64,000 nucleotides of DNA, from contig JAZBQD010000014.1 in NCBI GenBank assembly GCA_036583965.1, positions 45,069,490 to 45,133,489 on the forward strand. Direction: 5' to 3'. This document shows positions 38,559 to 51,334 of the stretch, piece after piece. The notes below the pieces were generated by a model. It saw nothing but the letters and a program-made list of their open reading frames with translations. It made no database searches and was not told where the DNA came from. The DNA is from Prunella strophiata (Eukaryota; Chordata; Aves; Passeriformes; Prunellidae). How positions within the stretch are numbered: the first letter of the stretch is position 1; each line of letters starts with the position of its first letter. The position numbers were made by a program, and so were the translations under genes.

Positions 38559-41080
38559 GGAGTTAGGATCTAGGATCTATTTGGGACAGTTTCTCCATGA
38601 AAAAGGCTGTGCTGAGACACAGTAGCTAATGTTTCAGGAGATATATTTTTCCTCTTTTCTTGTGAATTGTTTTATGGTATCGGAAACACAGAGTAACTCC
38701 TCTGTTTAACTTCAAAATCAAAGCCCTTATGTCTGAGCAAGGTGTGAATAAGCACCTGTTTATTCAGCTGTTTATTCACCTGTTACATCATCTGCACCAT
38801 GTCAGGGCACAATAAATGCATCTGCCCACAGAAGCTGGAGTATCTTACCAGAGCTACCTGCTCATTCTGTAGGACTTGAGAGACGAGTTCCTGGAAGGCT
38901 TCCTACACACCACTGCACACTGGCTGGCACAGGTCCAAATTCTCCAATAAGTGTAAAGGTGAGCAAATCATGAGGATACCTGGCTGCAAAGGAAATGCAG
39001 AGTTCCTCCTAATTAAACTTACCCATTCCTTCTCACCAACCCCAGCAGGTTAAACTGTACTGTAATTGCAAACCTGTAAACCAGTTTGGAGGGTACTTCA
39101 ACATCATTTTGTATGAAAGATGCTCTACAGGCAGTAACGCTATAATTTGTTTAATGATTGCCCTGAATTATATTAAGCAAGCTCTGGAAGGAATGATCAA
39201 AAGGCTGAGAATGTGGGAAAAAATAAGACTATAAGTAATGAGGCATATGATGTATGGATCAGCTCTGGGTTGGGGGAAAATTTTAACACCTGGAGTTCAA
39301 ATGTGAAAATTAGACATAGAAGCAATCAGTAAATGCAAAATACTGAGCAACCCTATACTTTATATCTTCTCTTTATAATTTCTTATTTCTTATTGTCAGT
39401 TTCTCGACTTTTTCTTTCTACCTTTTATATGTCATTGCTTTGTTTCTCCTTTTTTGATGACACCTTTATTTTCTCTCATCTTGAAAATGCCTTGTTTCAA
39501 AATGTTATTGCCACTACTTGTCCCACAAACATTTTTATGCCTCAAATAAATGACTGTGCAAGGCCAAGTAATAAAAATACATTCTATTTCCCTATATTTA
39601 TGATATTCCCTCTCACTGATAGTCTGTCTTGTCAATTAAATTTAAGTATTTGAACAGCTCATAGCAATTTTTTCTACTCATTTGGGTAGTTGGTAGCACA
39701 GGGGCCAAAAGTTACTTCCAAATTTCAGAGGAAAAGTGTTCAAAGAATTTTACTATACAGCAGTTTTCTTTTTAGTTATCATACACAAAGCTCTTATGTG
39801 CCTTATTATATGATTACAACATATCTACAATATCTCTGTACATGAAGACTTGCCAGCCTGAGGAGGAACTTAAAGGGGATTGAAAACTCTGTCATAGCTA
39901 GCTTTGAGTCTGCACTGGCAGAATGTCTGCAGCTGTACCAGTAATTGCCCAAGGACAGTTATATCCTCCCCCCTTTTCATAGTCTAATAACAGAGCAGTG
40001 CCACATCCCAAAATAATTACTCAATCTAGAGGGTAAAGATCTTGTCTTTGCTTGAGAGACAGGAAATTTACAAATACTTGAGTGGAATACCGGTGGTTGA
40101 AATTTAGGCTTAACTGAAACAGTAATTTTTTGATTGGGACCAGAAATTCAGTTACCAGCTCAAATCATCTTAAGAAATTATTCATTCTTGCTGGTACCAT
40201 TGTTCTTCCATTCCATCAAAGGTCATTTTACCCTGCACCTTGAGCAACAAATCTTCAATTCAGTTTAGCTCTTCAGTCTTTACAAGATGCTATTTTTTCC
40301 CCTCTCAAGCTCACATTTTACTACATTTTGCAAATAAAGAAAATTTCTCATGTTCTTACTTAATATTTTTCCATTTTATCTGCAATATAAACAAAGTGAG
40401 TCAAAACAATTTTCCTGCATAAAAGTGCTAGGTACCTACCTGGGGAGGGAATGACTTGACCTGCATTGCTTTTGTGAGTGTTGACAAGCTTCCTTCTGTA
40501 GGTTAACACTTCGTTCTCTATAAAATATGTCAGTATATTCTTGACATATTCTTTTCTTTTATTTCCAGATACAGATCTAAAAAAATTGTTTTAAATCTAA
40601 AAGTAGGTGAAAATAGAAATAAAATAATGTCGTGTTAGTCAACTGTAGCTGATTTTGCATCACTAAAATCAATAGGAGTATGGTTATTACTTTTTAGAAT
40701 TTGCCCTTAGCACTAATGTCTAACCTCTGCTCTTTTTGTATTTTATTAAAACATGTATTCAAAATCAAATCAGTACCCTTCATTTCTTTTTCAAACAAGA
40801 TGATTTAAAACTGGCTTTGCTGAAATAACAAAGGTCAAGACACAGGTTTATGCTACAAAATAGGAGAGAGATTTAAAAACTATAAACTTGTTTTTTAATA
40901 TGATGTTTAGGTCTCAAATTTTCATATCAAATTTTCATCAAGTTTTTGTAGTAAAGAAAGTCACCTTAGCTCTTTCTTTACACAAACTTCAAATGCATCA
41001 TCTGGTATTTCTAATCTCTGTAGTATTACAAACTTTTCTCTGGGCATCAAGCAATGCTTCATGTTTGTTTTGGCTTGTTG
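38559..41080. other. Unannotated AT-rich stretch
   Basis: No gene is recognised. A 12-base unit (TGTTTATTCANC) is duplicated near 38757-38780. T-rich plus-strand open frames of 106 codons (39333-39653) and 123 codons (40888-41259, crossing the next T run) encode phenylalanine- and serine-rich products and are composition-driven. Confidence 0.5.
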
Positions 41081-41097
41081 TTTTTTTTTTTTTTTTT
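41081..41097. repeat. Poly(T) run, 17 T
   Basis: A 17-base T homopolymer followed by AATAATAATT. Simple sequence. Confidence 0.9.
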
Positions 41098-43386
41098 AAT
41101 AATAATTATTTTTTCAGAAGACCCTTCCCTCCTCATTTTTACAGACATCTTTTTTATGTACAATTCACCGTTACTTACTCAATAAAGGATATTTTAGGCT
41201 CAAAACCCATAAAATATATTTTAACAATAAGTGTGGATAATAGAAACTCTAAGATCTGACATATTTTTTTAAATGTCAGTGAACATATTTTTCCTTTAGC
41301 TAGCATAAAGGAACAACCCAAAGCAGAAACAGGCAAAAATACTAAGCATATATCTCAAATACATAATGCTTGTGATCTGAATGTCATAAATAATATGACA
41401 TTGCTTTCCCTGTTTTCTAATCCCTGTTGTGGGGAGTGTCCCTTCTATGCCAATAGCTACTTATCAGTGCACAAACTTTCTTGTGCAATACATTGGAGGA
41501 AGATCCCATGACTTCCTGGACATGACTTTTTTTTCCTATTCTTCTTTTCAGAATCGTGTTGCTAGTCTTCCAGTTTCCATTCTGCCAGCATCAAGATTTA
41601 GAGAAAAGAAGAAAAAACATTTTTATGACAGACCCAACAGTATAGTTAGCAGACCCAATGACAGACATAGCTGGTTTTGAGTTAGTTCATTCTGTGAGGT
41701 TTCTCCTTCTACATACATAGCTAATTAGAAAACAAGGTCTTTGCACAACCTGATAGCCAAAATCCAATCCATATGAGAAAACCTTCCACTAAGCATAGCT
41801 TCCAATGAAGAAAACCTTGTTGTGAACATTAGTGTAATTTTATGCAATCATAGACTCAGTTTTCTTAGTATGTGACTGCAGTCTTGCCATGTCTTTCAGA
41901 ATCATGTTGTGCAGAATATAAATAAGGGGAAGGCTCCATCATTCTTGGCTCACATTGTGAATTTGTGCTTATATTTTGTAGGCTCTACTGCCATTGTACT
42001 CTAGTTCTTTAAGCCCAGTGATTCTATTCTCTAAATAAAATCATCCCCTAAGAGAAAGATAAGCTTTGAGTAAAGGTGTATGCAAACTCTTTTGGAAGGT
42101 TTACTTGCAACAAGAACTATCTTGGAGAACTGAGATAAAAGTTAGAGGCTGGGGTATTACAGGACTCTGTAAAGTAATGCAACAATCATTTTCTTGATAT
42201 TTTCTTGATGAAAAGAAAAACTGGTATTTTATTCCAAACTTAGCTATATGAGCCTAATTACTTAGTCTTCTTCCCTTAAATATTTTACCTCATCATAACA
42301 TAATGCTATGATATTTCTAAGATAATGCCCTCTTTGTCTGTAATCCCAGAGGTATTTCAGAAAGAAGTCCTGTTGTATTTTCAGATACCAGGCTGCCACC
42401 AGTGCTTTCTGGTGCATAATATTTTATCCACCCCTTTTCATTTACCCAGTTTTCCTGCTTAATCCTGCCAACCAATCTTCACAATATATTGTCTGTCTTG
42501 CTATCATGTTCTGACACTTTATCTGCTTCAAATTCTTACATACATTCCCAAGTTTCCATACTGTATCAGTCTGCTATCACACTGATATGGCACATGGCAC
42601 TTGAACACATTTAACAAGTGTATACTTTTATTTAAATATGTTCAGAATTCTGTATGTGTTGCAATCTATATATTTGAATGCAGAACAAGACTTCTGAAGA
42701 TGATTTATGAAATTCAATTACAAATAAATGTGATGGAAAGTAGGACAGGATCCAGGTAATCTTATCCTTACTTAACCTGGAAGTTTGGAAACCCCGTCAA
42801 ACAATCTGCTGGTTGTGCAGAAGTGCAACTTTCCTCTGCAGGTGCCTAACTTTGCTAACTAGAGAGTTCTGACAGAACTTTTGAATTTTCCACATATTTT
42901 CAGAGTGGACAAGACTTTTCATTCTTATGACAACGTCTTTCCATGGGTTTTGCAATTCATAAAGAGATAAATCTGACTTTTCCCAAGTACCCAAATAATT
43001 CCTTTCCAATTATGAATGTTCAGAACTGCATTTATAATATACATTGTCTCTATTAACTATACCTAGAAATTTCTGTGGGTATTTTCCACAACTGACTTGT
43101 CCCAGTACCCAGCCTTAGTATTTAACCTTTAAGAATGCATAAAGATATAGCTTTAAAATGCCAAATTTTAATTCCCAAGTAAAATTAATTTCACTCAAAT
43201 GAATATTACTTTTTATATGGATGCCTCAGCATAAATTTTTCGTCTTGTCCTCTAGTGGCAACTATCTACTTTTTTTTCTAAAACAGAACACTAAAAGAGG
43301 CATAGCTTAAATACTGGTTTGGTGCTCTAATGCTAGTCAGTTAAATAGTCCACCCTTGTTCCTTGTTTCTCGTGTTCCTCCTTGTT
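41098..43386. other. Unannotated AT-rich stretch
   Basis: No gene, RNA or repeat family is recognised. Open frames of 83 codons (+, 41429-41680) and 70 codons (-, 42797-43009) have no family resemblance. Confidence 0.5.
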
Positions 43387-43530
43387 CATTGCTGGCTTGT
43401 GTTGAGCTTTACATTAACAGTCACCCCCAAGCCCTTCTCCTGCAAGGCTGCTCCCATTCTGCATCCAGTCTCTAGCTGTGTCTGGGATTGCCATTGTCCA
43501 CATGTGGGTCCCTTCATGAGTTTCAATCCT
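43387..43530 (-). mobile_element. CR1 LINE ORF2 relic
   Basis: Read on the minus strand, this stretch keeps the order of the CR1 ORF2 C-terminal region. A GGCAATCCC-type stretch is followed by a GAGCAGC and GGAGAAGGxCTTGGGGGTG-type stretch, then AAGCTCAACA and CCAGCAATG. In one frame it reads EKGLGVTV then KLN, as decayed forms of the family's EKDLGVLVD and KL segments. Only about 48 codons of the element remain, with no 3' tail attached. It is dead and 5'- and 3'-truncated. The 70-codon minus-strand and 98-codon plus-strand open frames here are products of the relic. Confidence 0.75.
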
Positions 43531-43815
43531 TCATTAGTTTTTATAGTCCCACTGAACACCACCCTCCAACCTCCAGCATCCCAGACCTCAATTCTCAACC
43601 TTCCTGGTCAGAAATCCTCAGTTTGGCTGTGGGTTCTTGGTAGCCCATCAGTAATTTAGTGTGACTGATGAGGTTTTGATTTTGTCCTGGTCTTAACGTT
43701 TGTGTGTCAGGTCTATGTGTCTATGGTTGTTTGTTTCTTATGCCCTTTATTATCTGCATTTGCATAGAAAACATCCTCAATCAGATAGTCTTAGCAAAGG
43801 AAAAACAGACTTTTA
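43531..43815. other. Spacer between CR1 relic and SINE
   Basis: No feature is recognised. The first part (to about 43640) is C-rich and may be further decayed CR1 sequence. Confidence 0.4.
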
Positions 43816-43940
43816 CATTCACAGAATAGCCTGAGTTGGAAGGGACCCAGAAGAATCATCTGGTCCATCTCTAAAGTGAATGGCCCATATGGAGATTGGA
43901 CCCTCAACCACCATGCTCTAAGCAAATGAGCTAATCTCAG
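43816..43940 (-). mobile_element. tRNA-Ile/CR1-tailed SINE, TguSINE1-type
   Basis: On the minus strand this roughly 125-bp element starts with a tRNA-Ile-like head containing the polymerase III A-box core TTAGCTCANTTG. It continues through a TCCATATGGGCCA-type acceptor end and finishes in a CR1-like tail (GGTCCCTTCCAACTC then a TTCTGTGA unit). The head lacks about 14 bases of the anticodon and variable region compared with tRNA-Ile, so it cannot be a functional tRNA. Such SINEs are transcribed by polymerase III from the internal boxes and moved by CR1 reverse transcriptase recognising the shared tail. The family with this architecture is known from songbirds. Confidence 0.8.
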
Positions 43941-45479
43941 GGTCAGGTCCTACTGGGGGAGCTCAAATAAAGTGACTGTAGTGCAAAACCTGTAATAAAA
44001 GACAGAAGTACTGAGTACTTGATCTGGTATTGTTTGATTATAGGTGTGCTCCTCAACTAGTAATGCAGTAACAATACAAGGAAACATACTGCAATAATCC
44101 AAAGTAATGTAGAGATTTGCTTTGTTAGTCTTTGTTTAAATATAGCTCCGTGTAAAACAGTGAACCTGAGCTATTTTGTAGCAATTCAGAAACAGGTAGT
44201 TCTACCACCAAGGCTTCTGTAAGCCACAAAGGCACAATATTCAACACATGGGGTTTGTAGCACCCTCCTTTTCCCCCTAAGGCAAACTCTGTCAAAGTTG
44301 TTGATCTAAGATATGGGTCAGTTAACAAGCTTGTATCTGAAGACTGCAGAGCCAACTGGGTTCAGAAAGAATCGATACTTTTTCTAGATAACAGGAGTCA
44401 AGGCCAAGTCATACATTAAACCAAACAATTTAAGTATAAATATCAATGTACTGCCTGACAGGATGCCAATAAAGGTGCTTTAAAAGAAAAGGTATATAGC
44501 TTGGTCATATAATTAGGAATAAAGTACCAATAAACTAAAGGCACTTCTTAAAAGCACTGAATATATCTTAAACCAGCAATTGACAAAAGCACTTGGGAGA
44601 AACAGAAGCACAGGCAGAACCCACTTAACTTCAGCTGAAGATCAGACTTTGCTAGGCAGCTTTCAGAATTCCACAGGTTTGGTTGCAAAGCCTCATTATC
44701 TCCAAGTCAGGTATAGATCAATACTAGCAACATTTGCAAGATTGAAACAGGTCACATATAGGAAAGAAGATGGTATCATTTTAATGAGGAAATAAAAGAT
44801 CACAACCAGGATCCTTACAAAGGAGACAGAGAAAAGTCATTCTCTGTACAGCAGATTTAATGGTTGTCTCCTAATGAAAGCAGTGAATGTAAGACAGAGG
44901 TTTGGCTTCCCCTGGAACTAAACTATTATGAAGTTTTTTAGGTATTCAAGTGTTCTCTGAGAATTAAAAATGAGAAAGATTCAGTGAACTCTAGCAGTAT
45001 TTTGCCCTAGAATATCTATATTAAATGAAAACCATATATATGCAGCTATCAGGGCAAAAGAAAAGCAAAACTTCCCCATAACTGATTGCCAGTCCACAGG
45101 ATGGCATGACTTTGAAGGTCTGATTGTCATGCACCTTTTCTTACTGAGGAATGAAGGGAAAGAGTAAGTCTTAGTACAGAGCAGCCTGCTGCTGATCTCA
45201 GCAGAAGAAGGTAGATGATTCACTTGAGAAATATATATCCACTGCTGCTCATTCACTAAGTATCCTGCAGGGGTGGAATTCCATCTAAGATGTAAAGAAA
45301 ATTCTATGAATCAATGAGTAAAAAAAGAAAAATTATTCAAGTAAAAGGGTTTTTTTTAAAGTTCAAAGGTTTTTAATGAAAAAAAGAAAGCCTCTTTCAT
45401 TCCCTTAGCATGCCCTAATATTTAATTACTTTAAAAATGCAAACACAATTGTTTCTGATTTACCTTACTTGTGGGGGAT
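43941..45479. other. Unannotated stretch
   Basis: No gene is recognised. Open frames of 71-91 codons (44125-44355 minus, 44580-44795 plus, 44981-45256 minus) have no family resemblance. Confidence 0.5.
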
Positions 45480-45501
45480 TCATCACCAGTATTGGTGATG
45501 A
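45480..45501. repeat. Perfect 9-bp inverted repeat
   Basis: Arms TCATCACCA and TGGTGATGA flank a 4-base loop GTAT. It stands out because it is not AT-only. It could be a dimeric factor site or chance. Confidence 0.85.
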
Positions 45502-47924
45502 CAGGGATCAAACCAATAAGGTAATGCTAACAGATTTAGTTCCAAAGGGATTTACCCAATTAGGTCTCAAATACACTGGGGTGATCACATGAGAGCTTTC
45601 AATAAAGACTTGGGTTTTTTTCAATAAATTTTACTGAACTGTCAGGTTGCAGATAAGCTCATTCATCAGAATGCTGAAGTCTAAGCAGAAGTGGAAGCAT
45701 TATAGAGACCTTTTGGACAGATGTTATATTCTAGAATTGTCTTTTTTACCTCTAAGGCAAATGAAATTTAAAAAATGAGTGTAAAAATGCTAAGTGAAAA
45801 TTATAGACCCATGCCAAATATCTGAGGTTAAATAATATCTGAATTCAAAGAACTTCTATCACTTCCTCTCTTTTCCCTTCTGTAAAGTATAGAGAAAATT
45901 CATTACAATCTCTTTGGGTTAGAACTGAAGATGCTGAAAGCACATTTTTCTCTTAAAATTTCAGCTATCATGGGAAGAGTTGCTCATTGGTTGTAAATCA
46001 AATAATTTCTGGCCCACCTGAGCTCAGTAGCACAGTCAGAGGGACACTCAAGTCTGCACAGAGCCACAGTCTCCAGGGCAGTCAAAAGCCTGTGACACAA
46101 TGTCCTTTCCATACTGCCTCTATTGCCCCTACATTCTGGAACTGACTTCTTTTCCAATATTCAAATTATGTTCAGAGGAAGAATTAATATTACTGTTTAT
46201 AATAATTTCTTTTTAGGATAGTCCAATGATTAAAAGCATGCAATATTTTAGCACTGTAATATTTTAGCACATTTCCTAACTGTGCAAAAATTACTGTGCA
46301 TCTTTGAGCTTACCTCTTTTAATCTACGATGCAAATAAAGACATTTAACTTTCTTTCGGGAAAGATTTGAGAATTTTTAATTGTGGTATAGCAGGAAAGT
46401 CTGCAAGCTATAGCCAAAACAGTGCATCTATTTCTGCTTTAAATTCATTTAGAAGCTATAGCACATCCCAAGTTTTGTCCATTAATGATGTTGTCTCTGA
46501 CAAAAATGATGTATTTTCTTTTAGAGATTAATGTAATATAAGCTAAAAATTGGAAAATTCATAGAAAAAATCTGCTTGATTTTAAGCATATAGTAGATAC
46601 AAGAAATTTCTTACAGAAAGGTAATGAAAAATATTTGTCCATATTTTTATGTAGAAGTGGACAGAAAAACACGTAACATAGTTAGGAGCAAAAATGTTTA
46701 AAACTGCCCAAAAAAATAGAGATTTCCCATTTTTCAATTTTACATAGATAAAGTGTCAAAAATGAACAGAAGGTTCTGTTTAATTATCTAGAATACAGGT
46801 CCTTGTTCTATTTGTTAAATTTATGAAGGAGGTTTCTCTCTTCTGAAAATTTAGAATTCCTTGTATTCAAGAAAAGAAAGGATTTGCATGTGTATGATTT
46901 ATCTTAAGTATTTCTGAGGAAGGAAACTGACACAAGATAAGTCTTTTAATTATTTTTTCCCAAAGGTATAGAAAAACCACAATGATTAGTATGGTTAAAT
47001 AAGACAAAACATATTTGAGGCAATCACAGGAAAGGTTATAGTATGCAGTGTGTGGTCTTTCTCAGCTTAGTGCAAAAAGACACATTAATTTCTCTATTCT
47101 ACAATAGAGAATTCTACTGTATTCTACAGGCTTAGGGATGGTTGGGATCACACTTTGCTAGGAACTTGAAAGAATGGACCCCTTGTAAGGATCCTTCCCC
47201 TCTAGGAGCTGATAAAGCTAGCAAAGCTTCAGATCCTGGGGAGTACAGCTCCATCTTTTTATGTTTGTTCTTCCTTTTTTCTAGTCTTTAAAAAAATCCT
47301 AAACCAAACAAAACTGCAAAATCCTATGCAACATGTATGGTAAGATGTTAACTTCAGGCTAAGCTTTTAAACTTCAAGTACTGCCAGAGATAACAGCATT
47401 CTTACATATAATGTTGGGAAGAAATATGGTCTTATGTGTAAGAAAAATTTTTATGCCTGTGGGACAGAGCTCAATTTCAGATTTCGTTTAAAGCCTAGAG
47501 TAACTTATGGATTTGATTCATGTCACTTAATTTTAGCTTGTCTAAAAGTTAGACATCCCATACAAACTAGAGAGTGTATCTTGGCTCTGGCCCCAGTTTA
47601 AGAGATGGATAGCTAAATGTGGAGCATGATTCATACCTTTCTTAACATAGTCACTTTTCACTGACTTGATGAATGTGAAAGTCAGGTCTAAAACTAAAAA
47701 TGAATTTTAAATAGGTATAGTTCAGCTTGGTTTTTATTAGAATCTCTCTCTCATTTATTTTGCAAAATCAAGTGTTGAAATGTTGCCTATCCCTTGAGGA
47801 AAGAGTAGTGGGACCAAGAATACCTGAAGGATTTAAAAGATGATCAAATACTTGCTTCTAAAATGAATGTTTGATTTTACTTGTGTACTACTCAGGTCCA
47901 ATAATTTCTCAGATAATATATTAG
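45502..47924. other. Unannotated AT-rich stretch
   Basis: No gene is recognised. AATATTTTAGCAC is repeated at 46242-46254 and 46258-46270. An octamer-type ATGCAAAT lies near 46330, followed by the short palindrome TCTTTCGGGAAAGA near 46351. No repeat family seen. Confidence 0.5.
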
Positions 47925-48053
47925 CTCAGTTCGTTAGAGCGTGGTGCTGATAGTGCCAAGGTTGTCTCTTTGATCTCCCTGTGAGCCTTTCACTTGAGTT
48001 GGACTGGATCCTAGTGGGTCCCTTCCAACTCAGAATATTCTGTGATTCTGTAT
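47925..48053 (+). mobile_element. tRNA-Ile/CR1-tailed SINE, TguSINE1-type
   Basis: The head (47925 to about 47998) follows tRNA-Ile closely: A-box region TTAGCTCAGTTCGTTAGAGC, GTGGTGCTGATAG through the anticodon arm, then a B-box-like TTTGATCTCC. The tail (about 47998-48053) is CR1-like, with GTTGGACTGGATCC, GGGTCCCTTCCAAC and an ATTCTGTGATTCTGT end. Mutations in the B box and acceptor stem rule out a working tRNA gene. This copy has the full head length, unlike the one at 43.8 kb. Mobilisation would have depended on CR1 enzymes. No clear target duplication was found. Confidence 0.85.
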
Positions 48054-48582
48054 GGATGTTTCTAGACACTGTAATTTCTTTGAGTGTAAAGTATTGCAAG
48101 AGTTCAAAAATAATACCTATTCTGCAAGCCCATTAGTCCTTTTGTACCTTGAACCATTTTGGATCTTTGTGTACCTTCATTTACAGGCTACAGATCCATA
48201 ATGCCAGGGATCCTGACTTTTACCTTCATCTGGGGAGTAGCTTTTTTTCCTCTGATTCTCTTTCTTTTCCCCAAGATGCCTAATGACCCAGGCACACCTC
48301 AAAAGAATCAACAGAAAATAGCAGGGCACACACTCCACTATGGCTAAGAAAATCTGGAGGTTCTGAAAGTCTCAAAGTGTTGCAGCATCCTGAGCCTGAA
48401 GTTTCATAGAATAGTGGTGTGGTAAGTTACAGTGGTTGTGCACCTACAACTGGAAATAGTGCCATCATATTCTATTTCCTATGAGAAACAGAATACTGAG
48501 TTCTAAGGATTCAGAACTACTTCTAGTGGTCTGGGAGTGTTATTGTGGATTTTATTTGAAAGGTAACTTTAGGTCCCACCAT
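48054..48582. other. Unannotated stretch
   Basis: No feature is recognised. A 62-codon plus-strand frame (48159-48347) resembles nothing known. Confidence 0.5.
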
Positions 48583-48611
48583 GGATAAGCAAACCCTAAG
48601 GATAAGCAAAC
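48583..48611. repeat. 12-bp direct duplication
   Basis: GGATAAGCAAAC occurs at 48583-48594 and 48600-48611 (period 17), a small local duplication. Confidence 0.85.
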
Positions 48612-48991
48612 TTCCAATTTGAAGTTTTTAATTTTTGATAGTTAAAAATTTTTGGATAAAAACCTCTAGAGAGGAAAACAATATTTATAATAATTCCACA
48701 GGGACTGAGCTCAGGTTTTTCTTATTTTTACATTGAATTACAGGTTTTGGAATATATAAGCTTATAATATTAATTTTTTTCTCAGAATCATGCATTTGGC
48801 TGCAGTGATTGAATGTTGTTACACTATGTCAACAATTCAAAGAAAACTGTGAAGCATTTTACTTTCTATTTTCCCTTTGTTTAAATTTTAGAAGTACCAA
48901 AAGAAAGTGTTGACATTTTTGCCTGACAATTTCTGCATGCTTATGAAGCTTAATAAGGTGATATATTAAAAAGATTTTTATCATCAGGCAT
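48612..48991. other. Unannotated AT-rich stretch
   Basis: Nothing recognised. Confidence 0.5.
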
Positions 48992-49018
48992 AAGAGAGAG
49001 AGTCAGAGAGAGACTGAG
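48992..49018. repeat. Imperfect (GA)n microsatellite
   Basis: A GA dinucleotide tract interrupted by TC and CT units. Confidence 0.85.
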
Positions 49019-51320
49019 TGCAGGAGTGTGAACATTCATGCTGTAAAAATGGTATTAATTTCTTGCCTCTACCACCCACAATATGTCTTTTTGATAGTGC
49101 TGCAGCTGTGATGAGAAAAATGGATGTTCTCGAATTGTATTCCTTTTAGCTTCTACCCTTTGTAAGGCCACAATATGTTAGCAGTGAAAGACCCAGCACA
49201 GAATATAACTTATTCTGGAGCAGCTTCAAATTTCTGGAAATTCAGTCACCTTGTAGCCTGTTTCTAGCACAAAAGAAACAAACCAAAAGAAAAGCTGCAA
49301 AAAAAAATCTTTACTTTATTCTTTTATAATTTTCTGACTGAGCAGAATATGCCTTTGAGCTTGTAATTCTATCTGTCTTGATTCTGGAAACTGTGAAGAT
49401 TTGCAGCTTCTTCAGTTAACTTCATACAGCAGAGTTACTAATCAGCATCTCAACGTGCCCCATCAATGCACCCCCTTCACTCAGAACACTTCACAGTTAT
49501 AAACTTTGAATGAAAAATCATGTGAAAACCCAAAATCATCTACATGCACACTTTCTGTTAGCTAAGGGTCAGCCTCTCAGAAGACAAGAATTATTGATAT
49601 CATTATCCTTGCACTAAGTTTATGTGCTTAGATTCAGGGGTTTTATTAGTTATGAATACTGGACTTTTAAGTTTTCAGGAAAATATCAGTGTCACAGAGA
49701 TGGTACTGTGGTTAGTGTAATTCATAAAGCTACAATCATTTCAATATGCACTTTGCAACAGCTAAGGATTTGATCCTTGGGGGTTTAGTATAAATAATAT
49801 CAAGAAGAATAATTTAAAGAATAGTACTGGCTGTGAGATTAAATGTGTTTGAAGATATCTACTTTCAGCACTGCTAAAGCACCCATGGAACACCATCCAG
49901 GGTAAAAGCTCCTCACAGTGAAAAGATAATGGTGAAAATAGACAAGCAGGAAGAGAAGGAACAGAGTTAGAGATGAAAGCTGTTGAAAGATCAGAGTTAT
50001 CTAAAAAGTTAATATATAAAAAGGAAATATTTAGAACCTAAAATTTTATCCTTTAGGGAAAACAATTTAAAAGTGGTGGAGGTATAATTAAGAGCAAGCA
50101 AACCTGTGGGCAAGAGTTGTAGGGCTGAATTGCAGAAAAGAGAAACTAAATTGTAGAGGTGGAGGCTTCCAAAAGCAAAGCAATAAGACAACAAGAAGGG
50201 TCTCATTGGGGTTGCATGAACAGAAAATTCATTAAAAATTCAGCAAGCAGTTTTGAAACTGAAATATCTTGCTTTTCAACTTTAGATTTTATTAGATGGG
50301 CAAACGAAGAATATAAAGTAACTTTTCATATTCTTTGAAAGTCTCATTATCTTGAAGTATGGAGAACTATAAAAATTATTAAGAATTTTACTGATTGGAT
50401 CTTGGACTTCAAATATAAAAATAAAACATACCTAATGGAATACTATGATTTTACTTTTAGCAAAGCCTTCTTTGCATTTATACTGCATCCTGTAGGAAAA
50501 CTCTCTTTTTTTCTTTCCCATACTGGATGAAACTGGACATTACAGCTAATTGAAATGGAAACATTTCTTGGAAAACTGTAAGTTTTATTGATAGATTCAT
50601 TTATCTTGACATCAGTCTTCTGAAGCCAAAGACTATCAAGAACACTTGATCTGATCAAAACCAAAATCTACTGAAAATGACCATTTAATGAGAAGTTTAC
50701 CAACAAAAAGAAAAAGTGAGTCAGCAAAATAAGTGTTTGCCCAGCTACAAAGTTAGTAGCCATTCTAAGATAGACTTGATCTCTCTTCCCATGAAAAATT
50801 TCAAAAGCTCCAGAAGTCCTTTGCTCTAGTGTAGAATGAAAACAAATGCTGAAACCTCATTTTCTAAAATGGACTGCACCTGTTTTGCCTGAGCCCTTTT
50901 ACAAAAATAGAGTCATTAAGATGTGAAAGAAGTAAAAGAATGACAGCTAAGACACCATGACCAGTGACAGTTATGGAGAGAAAAATAGACAAAGGATTTG
51001 GATGAGTCTTGGCTTTGAGCTGGATTCCATAATAATTTTGTTTACGCATAGCTTTTGAAACTGAATTTAACATTTGTGAACAGCTGCACATGAATAGCAC
51101 GGGACAACAAAATTCATTCCTTGGACCCAATCCAAAGCCAATTAAAACAAGTGGAAAACTTCCATGTGTTCTGATGAACTCTTTTATCCTTGAACTAGAC
51201 AAAGTTTGGCCCCAAATGGTATAGGAATATCAAGCTTCAGTTCCTGAGACTCAATTGAAAGGCTTCAATTGTTTCTGAGGAGATAATCTATATCCACTGA
51301 GAGGCTCCTGTTTGTTCTTT
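49019..51320. other. Unannotated AT-rich stretch
   Basis: No gene or repeat family is recognised. A minus-strand open frame of 112 codons (50864-51202) has no recognisable motif or splice context. Confidence 0.5.
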
Positions 51321-51334
51321 TGTGTGTGTGTGTG
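51321..51334. repeat. Short (TG)n microsatellite
   Basis: About seven TG units. Confidence 0.85.

Noticed and set aside
47925..47998. tRNA-Ile gene
   Set aside because: The B box and acceptor stem are mutated and a CR1 tail follows directly, so this is the head of a SINE, not a working tRNA gene.
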